From: Caldilineaceae bacterium
Lineage (GTDB): Bacteria; Chloroflexota; Anaerolineae; Caldilineales; Caldilineaceae
Assembly (NCBI GenBank): GCA_019637645.1
Contig: JAHBVH010000039.1
Span: forward strand, 17,179-81,178
DNA length: 64,000 nt
Direction of reading: 5' to 3'
Positions within the stretch are counted from its first letter, which is position 1. Every line of letters begins with the position of its first letter. Below are positions 34,848-43,596 of the stretch, in pieces. The position numbers and the translations under genes were made by a program. The notes beneath the pieces were generated by a model. It was not told the DNA's origin. It ran no database searches and saw only the letters and a program-made list of their open reading frames with translations.

Positions 34848-35867
34848 ATGAGTAATGATTTGCGACGAAAAATTTTATTATCTTTGGTCTTTGCGCTCCT
34901 GGTCTACATGGCGTTGGCGCTGTGGAGTGATTGGCAGGAGTTGGCACAAGCGCTTACTGATTTTCCCTGGCAGTGGCTCCCGCTTGTGGTTGGGTTAACG
35001 CTTGTCAATTATGTCGGGCGTTTGCTCAAGTGGCATTGGTATTTGACCTTGTTAAATATCAAGATCTCGCGTTGGGACAGCGCGCGGATTTTTGGCATTG
35101 GCATGCTCATGGTCATGACACCGGGCAAGGCTGGTGAGTTTCTCAAAAGTTACATGGTGCGCAATGTGACGGGCACGGCTATGAGTGTAACGGCTCCGGT
35201 GATCTTGGCCGAACGCATGACCGATGGGATGGCAATGCTGCTGCTGGCGAGTGTTGGGCTGCTTGCTTTTCCCGATCCGATGGCGCGCTGGGTAGCGGCT
35301 TTGGTCTTGATGAGTTCATTGCTGACCATTAGTGTGATTCAGATCCGGCCGCTGGCGTTACGTCTCCTTGCAGTGGGTAAGCATCTTCCTGTCATCAAGC
35401 GCTTTGCGGACCATCTCGCTAGCTTTTATGAAAGCAGCTATCTGATCTTTCGCCCACGTAATCTCCTGATCTCCTTAGCCATCGGCGTGGTCAGTTGGGT
35501 GGCGGAAGGCTTTGCCTACTATTTGGTGCTCGTCGGCTTTGGGGCCACGCCTAGTAATCAAGCCATCTTGATTGCCGTCTTTATCTTTTGTATCAGTACC
35601 GTGATTGGTGCGCTCTTTGCAACGCCCGGCGGTCTTGGGGGCGTCGAGGGTAGTTTAATGGCATTTAGTAGCCGTCTATTGGGTTTGGCTACGCCCATGG
35701 CAACCGCAGCCGCCCTGTTGATTCGGTTTTGTACGCTTTGGCTTGGTGTGACCATTGGGGTGATTAGCTTTGCCCTATGGCCGCACCTCTTAGCTGGTTC
35801 AGAGACCGCGCGTCGTGAGGAGACCCACCTTGCCGAAGAGGCATTGGTGAACGCCGAGTCACACTGA
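34848..35867 (+). CDS. Flippase-like / lysylphosphatidylglycerol synthase TM-region protein (UPF0104)
   Basis: Polytopic membrane protein of the LPG_synthase_TM/UPF0104 family, with about eight helices. Diagnostic parts are GRLLKWHWYLTLLNI near residue 63, GIGMLMVMTPGKAGEFLKSYMVRNVTG near 85-110, APVILAERMTDGMAMLLLA, and the C-terminal TPGGLGGVEGSLMAFSSRLLG. It lacks the aminoacyl-transferase half of MprF, so it is not itself a lysyl-PG synthase; a lipid or glycolipid transport role is inferred. The start ATG 34848 lies within a weak upstream context. PHP and PrsW genes follow in the same direction. Confidence 0.82.
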   Translation: MSNDLRRKILLSLVFALLVYMALALWSDWQELAQALTDFPWQWLPLVVGLTLVNYVGRLLKWHWYLTLLNIKISRWDSARIFGIGMLMVMTPGKAGEFLKSYMVRNVTGTAMSVTAPVILAERMTDGMAMLLLASVGLLAFPDPMARWVAALVLMSSLLTISVIQIRPLALRLLAVGKHLPVIKRFADHLASFYESSYLIFRPRNLLISLAIGVVSWVAEGFAYYLVLVGFGATPSNQAILIAVFIFCISTVIGALFATPGGLGGVEGSLMAFSSRLLGLATPMATAAALLIRFCTLWLGVTIGVISFALWPHLLAGSETARREETHLAEEALVNAESH

Positions 35868-35939
35868 TCGCGTGGGTAGTTGGATCAAGCGGATGCAGAA
35901 CAACGCTTAGTTTTTTTGATTATTTTGTCGAGATGCCTC

Positions 35940-36617
35940 ATGTGGAAAGTTGATTTACATACCCATACAATCTATAGCAAAGATTGTTTAACGCGAACGG
36001 CGAATCTCATTGCACAGGCCCGTCACCTTGGCCTGAACAAAGTGGCCGTTACGGAACACAACCGGTTGGATGGCGCGCTAGTGGCAAAGGCCATGGCCCC
36101 AGACTTGGTAATTGTCGGCGAAGAGATTATGACCACCCATGGTGAGTTGATTGCCTACTTTGTCCAAGAAGAGGTGCCGCGCGGCTTATCGCCCGCCGAA
36201 ACGATTGCCCGCCTGCGTGACCAAGGTGCTGTGATCAGCATCCCCCATCCGTTGGATTCTGTCCGGCATTCTGCGATGCGTCTTCCCAATGTGCTGGCGG
36301 TCATAGACCAGGTAGACGCCCTGGAGATTCTGAATGCACGGTGTGTCTTTGCCCGCGATAATCTAGCCGCGGCCGCGTTGGCCAAAGAGCATGGCAAAGC
36401 GGTGACGGCGGGGAGCGATGCCCACACTGTCGCTGAGCTGGGGCGTTGTTATGTCGAAATGCCGCCTTTTGACGATAATGCCGAAAGTTTCTTGGTGGCA
36501 TTGGCAACGGCTAAAGCTAGTGGGGTCGTGAGCCCATTCTGGCCGCACTTTGCCAGTACCTATGCCAAGTGGCGCAAGCGCTTTGCTCCCATCATACTAC
36601 CATCTTCTTCTCCTTAG
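35940..36617 (+). CDS. PHP-domain metal-dependent phosphoesterase
   Basis: Cytosolic hydrolase of the PHP family (YciV/TrpH-like). Metal ligands are visible in order: VDLHTHTIYSKD (His7, His9), VTEHNRLDG, VIVGEEIMT (Glu), ISIPHPLD (His) and AGSDAHTVAELG (Asp, His). The ATG at 35940 starts directly before the first motif, as in the family; the upstream in-frame TTG at 35880 adds a hydrophobic extension with no ribosome-binding site. The gene follows the UPF0104 gene by 72 bp and precedes PrsW by nine bases, so it is probably co-transcribed. Substrate (oligonucleotide or nucleoside phosphate) is unknown. Confidence 0.83.
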   Translation: MWKVDLHTHTIYSKDCLTRTANLIAQARHLGLNKVAVTEHNRLDGALVAKAMAPDLVIVGEEIMTTHGELIAYFVQEEVPRGLSPAETIARLRDQGAVISIPHPLDSVRHSAMRLPNVLAVIDQVDALEILNARCVFARDNLAAAALAKEHGKAVTAGSDAHTVAELGRCYVEMPPFDDNAESFLVALATAKASGVVSPFWPHFASTYAKWRKRFAPIILPSSSP

Positions 36618-36626
36618 GACGATCCT

Positions 36627-37598
36627 ATGACTGTCGCCTTACTCATCAGCGTTGCTGCCGCCGTCATCCCGACGATTGTATATGTCCTGATCTTCTATTG
36701 GGCAGATCGCTATGAGCGTGAGCCGATTTGGCTGGTCTTGGTGGCTTTTGTCTGGGGTGCAGTGCCGGCGGTGGTGGTAAGTCTTTTTGGTGAATTGGTT
36801 TTGGGCTGGCCTTGGATCGATGCCCCGGATAATATCGCGGGGGCGATCATTGAAGGGGCGATCATTGCTCCTGTAGTAGAAGAATTGGCGAAAGGAGTCG
36901 CGCTGCTGTTGATCTTTCTTTTTCTACAGCAGGAGTTTGATGGGGTATTGGATGGTATTGTCTATGGCGCGCTGATCGGCTTTGGCTTTGCCATGACAGA
37001 AAATTTCCTCTACTTTGTCGGTGCCTATGATGAGGGTGGTTTTCAGCAACTCACGGTTGTCATCTTTTTGCGGGCTGTCCTCTTTGGCTTGAACCACGCC
37101 TTTTACACCGGGCTGGCTGGCATTGGCTTTGGCTTGGCCCGTCTGGCCCGCGCGACGTGGGTTAAGTGGCTTTGGATCTTCTTGGGGTTGGCTATGGCGA
37201 TGCTTACCCATAGCTTGCATAATATTGGGGCTAGTTTGGCCGCGATCGACATTACGGGACTCGGCCTGAGCCTGCTAGTGGCTGTAGCGGGGATCGGTCT
37301 GGTATTGGTGGCTGTGTTGCTGGCTTGGCAACATGAGCGCAACTGTATTCGTCGTGAACTGGCGGAAGAAGTGGGCACCTTGCTGACAGCCGAGGATTAT
37401 CTCTATTTGACCGAGCGTTGGCACAATCCGCTCCACAAACGGGGCCAATCTGCGCGTAGTCGAGCCTATCGCATGCACCTTTATGTTGAGCTAGCCCAAC
37501 GTAAGTGTCGTTTGCGGGATGCCAATCCAGGGGAGGCTCTTGTGATCTTACAGGAAGTGGCGCAGATTCGGACGCAACTGGCAGCCTTGCCAGCCTAG
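36627..37598 (+). CDS. PrsW-family intramembrane metalloprotease
   Basis: Membrane protease of the CPBP/PrsW group. The family signature is complete: YEREPIWLVLVAFVWG near residue 32, PVVEELAKG (EExxK) near 83, GFAMTENFLYF, GLNHAFYTGLAG, and HSLHN in a late helix. About eight membrane helices are followed by a ~90-residue cytosolic tail with Trp/His/Arg-rich sequence. PrsW enzymes cleave anti-sigma factors or other membrane proteins in characterised bacteria; no anti-sigma gene lies nearby. It ends the three-gene run and is followed by a terminator. Confidence 0.88.
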   Translation: MTVALLISVAAAVIPTIVYVLIFYWADRYEREPIWLVLVAFVWGAVPAVVVSLFGELVLGWPWIDAPDNIAGAIIEGAIIAPVVEELAKGVALLLIFLFLQQEFDGVLDGIVYGALIGFGFAMTENFLYFVGAYDEGGFQQLTVVIFLRAVLFGLNHAFYTGLAGIGFGLARLARATWVKWLWIFLGLAMAMLTHSLHNIGASLAAIDITGLGLSLLVAVAGIGLVLVAVLLAWQHERNCIRRELAEEVGTLLTAEDYLYLTERWHNPLHKRGQSARSRAYRMHLYVELAQRKCRLRDANPGEALVILQEVAQIRTQLAALPA

Positions 37599-37636
37599 CC
37601 GCGTGGCCGTGCTGGGTGGCCTTTAGGGCACAAAAA

Positions 37637-37669
37637 AATCTGGTGTGATGGGGCGCATCACACCAGATT
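37637..37669. terminator. Hairpin terminator after the prsW gene
   Basis: aatctggtgtgat (37637-37649) and atcacaccagatt (37657-37669) form a perfect 13-bp stem with a 7-nt loop and an A-run on the 5' side. Lies 39 bp after the stop. Confidence 0.7.
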
Positions 37670-37881
37670 CAGTGGACGGTGTTCCAAAAGGGAAGCAGAG
37701 CGGTGTCTATCGGGCGACAGATGAACCGCTTGTCCCTTTTGGCGTAGACCGCCCCATTTTTGTGAATACTATTGAGAAGGGTCAATCGCATTCACACAAC
37801 AGCGCATCTGCATTATGGTTGCCAATGATTAATCGTGGATTAAGCGGATCTAAGCCGAGAATGATAAAAAGGAACTAGACA

Positions 37882-39024
37882 TTGGATTTTGTTAGACAGA
37901 GCACTCGATGCGACCACCGTGCTAGCTGCTGTGATGGCTGCCGTGGCCGTTATCATACCTGGGTGGGGCGCTTGCCCCTGGCGCTCTTGGTTGTGGGCCT
38001 TTGGTGGGGGACTATGCCCGTGCCGCTTTATGCTTCTGAGCCTTGTAATCCTCCGAATGTCATTCCCCAGCCATACTGTGATATGGATTCATTCCATGGT
38101 GAGCCACCACGCCAGATTCCCGATGGCTGGACGGAATTTGTCCTCTATGGTGATCCCGCTTTTATGAACGATCCCCATTCCTTTTTCGGGAGTGGTACCT
38201 TGCGGATCTGGAGCAACGGCGGCACCTTTAAGGCTGGGATCTATACTCAAGTTGCGGTTACCCCGGGTGCTGGCTACCGCGCCAGTATTGCCTGGGGCGC
38301 GCCCAATGCGCCCGATACCTTTAGCCGCCAACTGGGGATCGATCCAACTGGCGGCACCGATCCCAATAGTCCGGCCATTATCTGGGGCCCTGCGCATATC
38401 GGCGAGGGGCGTATGCTCAACTATCCGCCGGGACAAGGGCCTAACGTGGATGTACGGGCGCGGGCGCTGAACAGCACCGTAACGGTCTTTTTTGTGACCG
38501 ATCACTTTGTCAGTACGGGAGACAATCTCATTTACATTGATGTCATTGCGCTCTATCCAGACGAAAGTGCCCCAGCCATCGAAATCCCCCCAACGCCCAC
38601 GCCTGTGCCGACGGATACACCAGTTGCTGCGCCCGTGGTTGCCGAACCGGCTGTGCAGGCAGCGGCGGTGGTCGCTCCAACGCTTCTCCCCCCGCCCGCA
38701 ACCGAGACGCCAATCCCCACCGCGACACCCACGGAGACCCCCACCGTGACGCCAACGGCCACCAATACACCAACGCCAACGGAGACCCCGCTGCCGACTG
38801 CGACCGCAACATGGACCCCATGGCCGATGGCAACCGCGCACAAAATCGCTGGTGTGGCCTCCTTCACTCTCTTTGCTGCAGATACAGCGGCTGTTGAGCC
38901 AGCGGTGATGGATATCGTTCAGCGCTTTTATCCCACTGGGCTGTTGGCGCTAGGGCTAGTTAGTTTGAGTGGTGCTGGCCTCTGTGCTGGATCACTTTGG
39001 TGGTTACGGCGGCGCCCAAGGTAA
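37882..39024 (+). CDS. Secreted, C-terminally anchored protein with Thr/Pro stalk
   Basis: Extracellular protein of unknown function. After a Cys/His/Arg-containing leader and hydrophobic segment (LALLVVGLWWGTMPVPLYA, about residues 33-51) comes a ~180-residue beta-rich globular domain (GWTEFVLYGDPAFMNDPHSFFGSGTLRIWSNGGTF...), reminiscent of carbohydrate-binding jelly rolls. A ~100-residue Thr/Pro/Ala stalk follows, then one membrane helix (GLLALGLVSLSGAGLCAGSLWWL) and a basic tail (RRRPR), i.e. a surface domain held on a stalk. TTG 37882 was chosen because AAGGA lies eight bases before it. No enzyme motif is visible. Confidence 0.75.
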   Translation: MDFVRQSTRCDHRASCCDGCRGRYHTWVGRLPLALLVVGLWWGTMPVPLYASEPCNPPNVIPQPYCDMDSFHGEPPRQIPDGWTEFVLYGDPAFMNDPHSFFGSGTLRIWSNGGTFKAGIYTQVAVTPGAGYRASIAWGAPNAPDTFSRQLGIDPTGGTDPNSPAIIWGPAHIGEGRMLNYPPGQGPNVDVRARALNSTVTVFFVTDHFVSTGDNLIYIDVIALYPDESAPAIEIPPTPTPVPTDTPVAAPVVAEPAVQAAAVVAPTLLPPPATETPIPTATPTETPTVTPTATNTPTPTETPLPTATATWTPWPMATAHKIAGVASFTLFAADTAAVEPAVMDIVQRFYPTGLLALGLVSLSGAGLCAGSLWWLRRRPR

Positions 39025-39052
39025 ATTATTAATAACGCATAGGACAGATGTT

Positions 39053-39095
39053 ACGAAAGAGCTGTCAGGTTTGATAAACCTGACAGCTCTTTCGT
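39053..39095. repeat. Dispersed 3'-end hairpin, perfect 20-bp stem
   Basis: Arms 39053-39072 and 39076-39095 are exact complements with loop gat; the inner part ctgtcaggttt-gat-aaacctgacag is the family core with the central bases swapped. Begins 29 bp after the stop. Confidence 0.85.
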
Positions 39096-39385
39096 TGGCG
39101 GCTATGGGGCTATGCTATCAACTGGCTTGGGGCTGGCAAGGTGCTGGTGATTTGCTTGTTTATTTTGCTGTTTTTCTTCGCTTGCTGTCTCTAAAAGTGT
39201 TGTATTGTGTCGCGTTATGCAAGGTCGCCAACGTCTATTTACTTCAGTAGGCCAAATAGACGCTCTGGTGATAGGTATTGAACAATGTAATATTTGCACA
39301 AACTCTCCCGGGCGTGAGCGCTGCTTGTTCGCAAAGCGTATCCGAGAATCTACTCTTTTTGTAATCAAACCGACATCAGGATCTA

Positions 39386-39413
39386 TTGACGTGGGTAAAA
39401 CAAGTGCTACAAT
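39386..39413 (+). promoter_or_regulatory. Candidate promoter with a long leader to the GGDEF gene
   Basis: TTGACG (39386-39391), 16-bp spacer, TACAAT (39408-39413). If used, the mRNA leader would be about 350 nt. Confidence 0.5.
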
Positions 39414-39574
39414 GTCAAGTAAGGTTCGGGCCGCGCTTCGCTTCTGGCTGTGATAAGCCGCAAAGCTTTTCGTTGGCCTTGGTGTTCTAGGTACTGCGGT
39501 GTTCTCGCTACTGCAAGTAGTACCGGCAATTGACTGATGGTTTATTGGTACAATAGCTGAGTCACTCTTTTCAT

Positions 39575-39666
39575 CAGGTGGGAAGTGTCCTAACCTACCT
39601 AAGCAACAGGGGTAGATCTGCTGCTTGCTAGGTCACCGTTGGCTAGGTGAACTCCCCCTGAACCTG
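39575..39666 (+). ncRNA. Possible structured 5' leader element
   Basis: Nested pairings CAGGT/ACCTG (39575-39579 with 39662-39666), CAGGGG/CCCCTG (39607-39612 with 39655-39660) and TCACC/GGTGA (39633-39637 with 39646-39650) close a ~92-nt unit. It does not match the c-di-GMP, TPP or cobalamin riboswitch signatures I know. The stems are short, so chance pairing is possible. Confidence 0.25.
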
Positions 39667-39767
39667 TGTAAACCCTATCTTCAACGATCCTGATTTCAAC
39701 CTTTGGGGCGCCGCCAGCATTGATCCGTCCGTTGATTCCGGTCTAGTGAGCATAGAAGATTACAACA

Positions 39768-41837
39768 ATGACACTTCGCAATCAAATTTATATTGGTAGC
39801 CTTGCTACGTTTGCCCTTCTGATTACTTTGACTACAACGCCTTCATCCACCCCATCGGCTGAAGCTTTTGCTGCTCTATTTGTTTTGGTCTCTTTGGCAA
39901 CCATCGCACAATTTTTTGAAGTACGCTTTGCCGATGGTCATTCGTACTACCCCCACAGCCTTTTCTTTTTTGCTGGGGTGCTCCTGCTACCTCCGCTCCT
40001 CTTAATTCCCTTGTTTGCCATTCCCCTGGCCCTTGCGGTGGTGCGTACGCAACAGCAAGGTGAGACTTATGCCGGCTGCTGGTGGGATTGGGCGCTGAAC
40101 GTAGCGATCTATACTTTGGTGGGCAGTTGCGCCCATGGCCTATACTTGGCGCTCAATAGCCATCTGAATGAACTGATCGAAGTGGGGCAAGGCTTTGCCG
40201 CGCTGGTCGCGGCTTCCCTCTATGTGATGGGTACGCATCTGCTCTTTCGTTTGGCCAATACGGTGATCAATCAAGCGACTTGGCGTGAGTCGGGGTTATG
40301 GTTAACTGAAAATTTATGGGTTGAATTTGTGATGACCTACCTTGCGTATCTGGTAGTCGTCCTCTGGTATGTCAACCCCGTGATGATTCTGCCGATGTTT
40401 GGGGTTTTGGTGCTGATGCAAAAGGCACTGCTGCTGCCAAAGCTGCGGCATGAAGCACAAACCGATGGGAAAACGGGCCTGCTCAATATTCGCTATTTTA
40501 ATCGCCTGGTGGCCGATACGTTGGCGCGTTCTAAACAGACAGGCAGGACCTTTTCCGTCATTATGGCCGATCTCGATTTTCTACGGCGGATCAATAATCA
40601 CTATGGTCATTTGGCGGGCGATATGGTGCTGATTGGCGTGAGCCGGATTATTCAGCATACGGTGCGCCATGCAGATGCGGTCGGTCGCTTTGGCGGTGAA
40701 GAGTTTGCTGTGTTGTTGCCCGATATTGATCAGGAGGAAGCTTTTTCCGTAGCAGAGAGGATTCGTGTAGCGATAGAGGGAAGCTGTTTTGAAGTCCCGA
40801 CTAGTCAGGCACCGGTCCAAGCTACCATGTCCTTTGGCATTGCTTCCTATCCGTATGACGCCGATACAGTGACTGAATTGATTCACCAAGCAGATGTTGC
40901 CGTCTATCAAGCAAAGCTAGAGGGGCGCAATCGCGTTGTATCTGCCAACGATCTGATGTATCGAGTGAAGGAGAGCAAACCTTTCCTCAAGAGCCAGGAT
41001 GCCCCGATTCAGGCTGCCGCAGCGAACATGGCGGTTAAGCGGGTGATGCCTGTGGATGAGGGCGAAACGGAATTCCCAACGGAAGAAGGTTCCTCGTCAT
41101 CGCTCTATGATCTGCTTTCACCCTTGACTGTCAAACTAGGCGTGATTGGTTTAGCCTTGGCGCTGGTAGGGTGGGGGGTGGTCTGGCAACAACCCGTTAA
41201 TTGGGGTCTGGTCTATGGGTTAGCCCTACTCGCCGCCGTGACTCAGTATGTGTGTGTGCGTCTCTTTGCCCTTGAGCGTTTGTCGGTGGCGGCATCGATC
41301 CTCTTTGCGGCGAGCTTATTGATCGGCGTGCCCGGTATAGCTGTTGTGAGTGTGGCAACAACGCTCGCTGCAATTTTAGGCCGTACGGATATGCCTTGGC
41401 GTCAGCGCTTCCATAGTGGTGTTCTTTATCAGTGGGCGACAGATGTGGTTGCTGGGTTTACGCCAGCCCTGTTAACGACCATTCTCTCTTTGTCGTTGCA
41501 TGTCAACAATGCGCTGCTCTTTAGCATTCCCTTTTTGCTGGTTGCCCTTGCCTATAGCTATACGACCGTTGCGCTCACTGTCTTGGCCCAAGTCTCGATA
41601 ACGGGTAAGCGCTTTGGCGAGGTATGGCGTGAAGAGTATCAAGAATTGCCTTGGCACTATTTGCTGTTAGCGTTAATCGGCCTCTGCTTCAGCATTGTCT
41701 ACACCATGTTTGACTGGCGCGGGATGATCTTGTCCATGCTGCCTATCTATATTATGTATTTTTCACAGGATCAGCTACTAGAGCAAACCCGTCAGTGGTG
41801 GGGAACTTTGATCATGGGGAAAAAACAGTGGTCCTGA
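39768..41837 (+). CDS. Diguanylate cyclase (GGDEF) between two membrane modules
   Basis: Makes c-di-GMP. The GGDEF domain (about residues 233-395) has an intact active site GGEEF (309-313) and an RxxD inhibitory site (Arg300-Asp303) at the right distance, so product feedback is expected. It is preceded by a ~220-residue membrane module of six or so helices and, unusually, followed by a second membrane module (about 444-665). The two modules look homologous: LATIAQFFEVRFADGHSYYP with LAAVTQYVCVRLFALERLSV, and matching later helices, pointing to an internal duplication. The catalytic domain then lies in a cytoplasmic loop. The start ATG 39768 has no strong ribosome-binding site. It is convergent with purN. 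Confidence 0.85.
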   Translation: MTLRNQIYIGSLATFALLITLTTTPSSTPSAEAFAALFVLVSLATIAQFFEVRFADGHSYYPHSLFFFAGVLLLPPLLLIPLFAIPLALAVVRTQQQGETYAGCWWDWALNVAIYTLVGSCAHGLYLALNSHLNELIEVGQGFAALVAASLYVMGTHLLFRLANTVINQATWRESGLWLTENLWVEFVMTYLAYLVVVLWYVNPVMILPMFGVLVLMQKALLLPKLRHEAQTDGKTGLLNIRYFNRLVADTLARSKQTGRTFSVIMADLDFLRRINNHYGHLAGDMVLIGVSRIIQHTVRHADAVGRFGGEEFAVLLPDIDQEEAFSVAERIRVAIEGSCFEVPTSQAPVQATMSFGIASYPYDADTVTELIHQADVAVYQAKLEGRNRVVSANDLMYRVKESKPFLKSQDAPIQAAAANMAVKRVMPVDEGETEFPTEEGSSSSLYDLLSPLTVKLGVIGLALALVGWGVVWQQPVNWGLVYGLALLAAVTQYVCVRLFALERLSVAASILFAASLLIGVPGIAVVSVATTLAAILGRTDMPWRQRFHSGVLYQWATDVVAGFTPALLTTILSLSLHVNNALLFSIPFLLVALAYSYTTVALTVLAQVSITGKRFGEVWREEYQELPWHYLLLALIGLCFSIVYTMFDWRGMILSMLPIYIMYFSQDQLLEQTRQWWGTLIMGKKQWS

Positions 41838-41838
41838 G

Positions 41839-41889
41839 GGCAGCAACCAAGCGCAGCGGCGGGACGCAACGTTGCTACCTGTTGCTGCC
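41839..41889. terminator. Weak inverted repeat between convergent genes
   Basis: ggcagcaac (41839-41847) and gttgctgcc (41881-41889) are complementary, with an inner gcaacgttgc palindrome. It fills the short spacer between the GGDEF and purN stops; termination function is tentative. Confidence 0.35.
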
Positions 41890-41903
41890 TACGATCGCTT
41901 TCG

Positions 41904-42509
41904 CTACGTAATATCGCCTTCAATCAGCCGTTGCAGTGCTTCCACTAACGCTTGATGTTCGGCTTGGTGCACGCGTTTTTCTAGCTGTTCTAGCGTATCG
42001 CGGGGATAGATAAGCACTTCGCGGGTAACCAGAACCGGCCCACTATCGACTCCTTCATCGGGAACGAGGTGAACCATAACGCCCGTTTTTTTGATCAGAC
42101 CGGCCTGATAGGCTGCAAAGGCCCGCTCAATCGCCTGTAGACCTGGAAATTGACCGGGCAAAGCAGGATGTAGATTGATCACGCGGTAGGGAAATTGGCG
42201 CAAAAAGGTATCACTTAAAATGTGCAACCAGCCAGCTAAGACCACCCAATCTACTTTATAGGGCGCGAGGAAGGCCGCTAAAGCCGCATCATAGGTTGTT
42301 CGTCCATCTTCAGCCGTGAGATAGGGTTTGAGAGGGTGATAATGAGTCGGAATTCCGGCCTTGGCTGCCCTCTGTAGCCCATAGGCATCTTTGCGGTTGG
42401 CGATGACCACCACTACCTCGGCCTCTACCACGCGCAGCCGGATCGCATCCAGAATTGCTTGTAAATTGGAGCCATTTCCAGAGATCAATACTGCAAGTCG
42501 CGTCGACAT
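41904..42509 (-). CDS. purN: Phosphoribosylglycinamide formyltransferase
   Basis: Purine synthesis enzyme that transfers a formyl group from 10-formyltetrahydrofolate to GAR. Active-site motifs: the N-terminal phosphate loop ISGNGSNLQA, the catalytic Asn/His in VINLHPALPGQFPG, and Asp in VHLVPDEGVDSGPV. ATG 42509 gives the conserved start MSTRLAVLISGNGSN; upstream in-frame starts (42554, TTG 42581) would add an unrelated leader. It follows purM by 58 bp on the same strand, forming a purM-purN pair as in many bacteria. Length 201 aa is normal. Confidence 0.93.
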   Translation of the reverse strand: MSTRLAVLISGNGSNLQAILDAIRLRVVEAEVVVVIANRKDAYGLQRAAKAGIPTHYHPLKPYLTAEDGRTTYDAALAAFLAPYKVDWVVLAGWLHILSDTFLRQFPYRVINLHPALPGQFPGLQAIERAFAAYQAGLIKKTGVMVHLVPDEGVDSGPVLVTREVLIYPRDTLEQLEKRVHQAEHQALVEALQRLIEGDIT

Positions 42510-42567
42510 AAGGGTGTCCCAGTCGTAAGTTTGGCTTTCATGAGAAAGCCTCATAGAATGTGAAAGT

Positions 42568-43596
42568 TTACGCTCCGCCAACCAACTGCACGGCTGTTTG
42601 TTCCTGGCCGCGTTCGGTTAACTCCCCTAATAGAATTGCCTCGGGTAATAAGCTCTGAACCGCGGTCGCGGTGGCAGCTGGGACAATCAGAATCATGCCA
42701 ATCCCCATATTAAAGACGCGGAACATTTCAGGGGTGCTTAAATCGCCCCACGATACTAGTTGTTGAAAAAGCGGGGGGATCGTCCAACCCTGTAAGTCGA
42801 TCCTAGCGCGTAAGTGATCGGGGAGCACCCGCGGCAAATTATCCACAAAGCCACCGCCAGTAATATGGGCCATGCCCAATAGGGGCAGGTCGGCAGCCTG
42901 GAGCTGGTCCACTTCTTTCAGATAGCATCGGTGCGGGGCTAGCAGCGCATCCGCCAAGCGTTGACCATCGGTCAGCCGATCATTCAGATCCCACGTTGCA
43001 ATCAGTTGCCGAATCAGCGAGTAGCCGTTGGTATGTGGGCCGCTACTGGGCAGCCCCACCAAACAATCACCCGGCTGCATGGCCTGTGGCCGTGGCAAAA
43101 GCTGGGTGCGGTCAACCAGCCCCACCACCGTCCCCGCGACATCAAAGGCCCCTTCGGCATAGACTCCTGGCATTTCTGCCGTTTCACCACCAATAAGCGC
43201 ACACCCTACGGCGCGACAAGCATCAGCTATGCCTGTTACAACCGATGCAATGGCTTCTGGCACGAGACGGCTGGTGGCAATGTAATCGAGGAAAAAGAGG
43301 GGACGGGCATTTTGCACCAGAATGTCATTGATACAATGGTTGACAATGTCGTGGCCAATCCCTTCCCAACGCCCCAATTGGGCGGCTACTTTGACTTTGG
43401 TGCCGACGCCATCCGTAGAGGCTACCAAGACCGGTTGGGGTGGTAATTGGGTGAGGGCGAAGAGGCCGCCAAAGGCACCAACATCTGCCAAAACATTGGG
43501 GGTAAAGGTACTGCGCACCGCGGACTTCATTAGCTCAACCGCGCGTTGACCGGCGTCAATATCAACGCCGGCTGCTTTATAGATTGCATCGCCCAT
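42568..43596 (-). CDS. purM: Phosphoribosylformylglycinamidine cyclo-ligase (AIR synthetase)
   Basis: Purine synthesis enzyme closing the imidazole ring of AIR using ATP. Recognised from YKAAGVDIDAG at the start, GAFGGLF, VASTDGVGTKVKVA, the ATP/phosphate region HCINDILVQNARPLFFLDYIA, GGETAEMPGVY and ITGGGFVDNLPRVLP. ATG 43596 was chosen because the N-terminal Gly-Asp-Ala-Ile-Tyr residues are conserved; AAAGGA lies 13 bases upstream, a long spacing. The 29-residue in-frame extension to 43683 is not family-like. First gene of the purM-purN pair; no other pur genes are nearby. Confidence 0.93.
   Translation of the reverse strand: MGDAIYKAAGVDIDAGQRAVELMKSAVRSTFTPNVLADVGAFGGLFALTQLPPQPVLVASTDGVGTKVKVAAQLGRWEGIGHDIVNHCINDILVQNARPLFFLDYIATSRLVPEAIASVVTGIADACRAVGCALIGGETAEMPGVYAEGAFDVAGTVVGLVDRTQLLPRPQAMQPGDCLVGLPSSGPHTNGYSLIRQLIATWDLNDRLTDGQRLADALLAPHRCYLKEVDQLQAADLPLLGMAHITGGGFVDNLPRVLPDHLRARIDLQGWTIPPLFQQLVSWGDLSTPEMFRVFNMGIGMILIVPAATATAVQSLLPEAILLGELTERGQEQTAVQLVGGA

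Larger units (their letters stand above)
39096..39767. other. Long leader region before the GGDEF gene
   Basis: 672 bp without a convincing gene. It holds a promoter candidate (39386-39413), a second -10-like TACAAT (39549-39554) and a foldable segment (39575-39666). An 82-codon frame at 39205 lacks a ribosome-binding site and protein-like character. Confidence 0.45.

Noticed and set aside
34667..34855. 62-codon ORF after the kinase
   Set aside because: It runs through the compound hairpin and into the next gene's start; no coding character.
37645..37878. 77-codon ORF between prsW and the secreted protein
   Set aside because: It begins inside the terminator hairpin and has no family features.
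38089..38841. 250-codon minus-strand frame
   Set aside because: Antisense to the stalked secreted protein; Arg/Gly/Trp-rich artefact of the Thr/Pro repeats.
39205..39453. 82-codon ORF in the long leader
   Set aside because: No ribosome-binding site, no protein-like pattern, and it overlaps the promoter candidate.
39575..39666. SRP RNA, c-di-GMP, TPP or cobalamin riboswitch
   Set aside because: None of their conserved sequences is present; kept only as a low-confidence structured leader.
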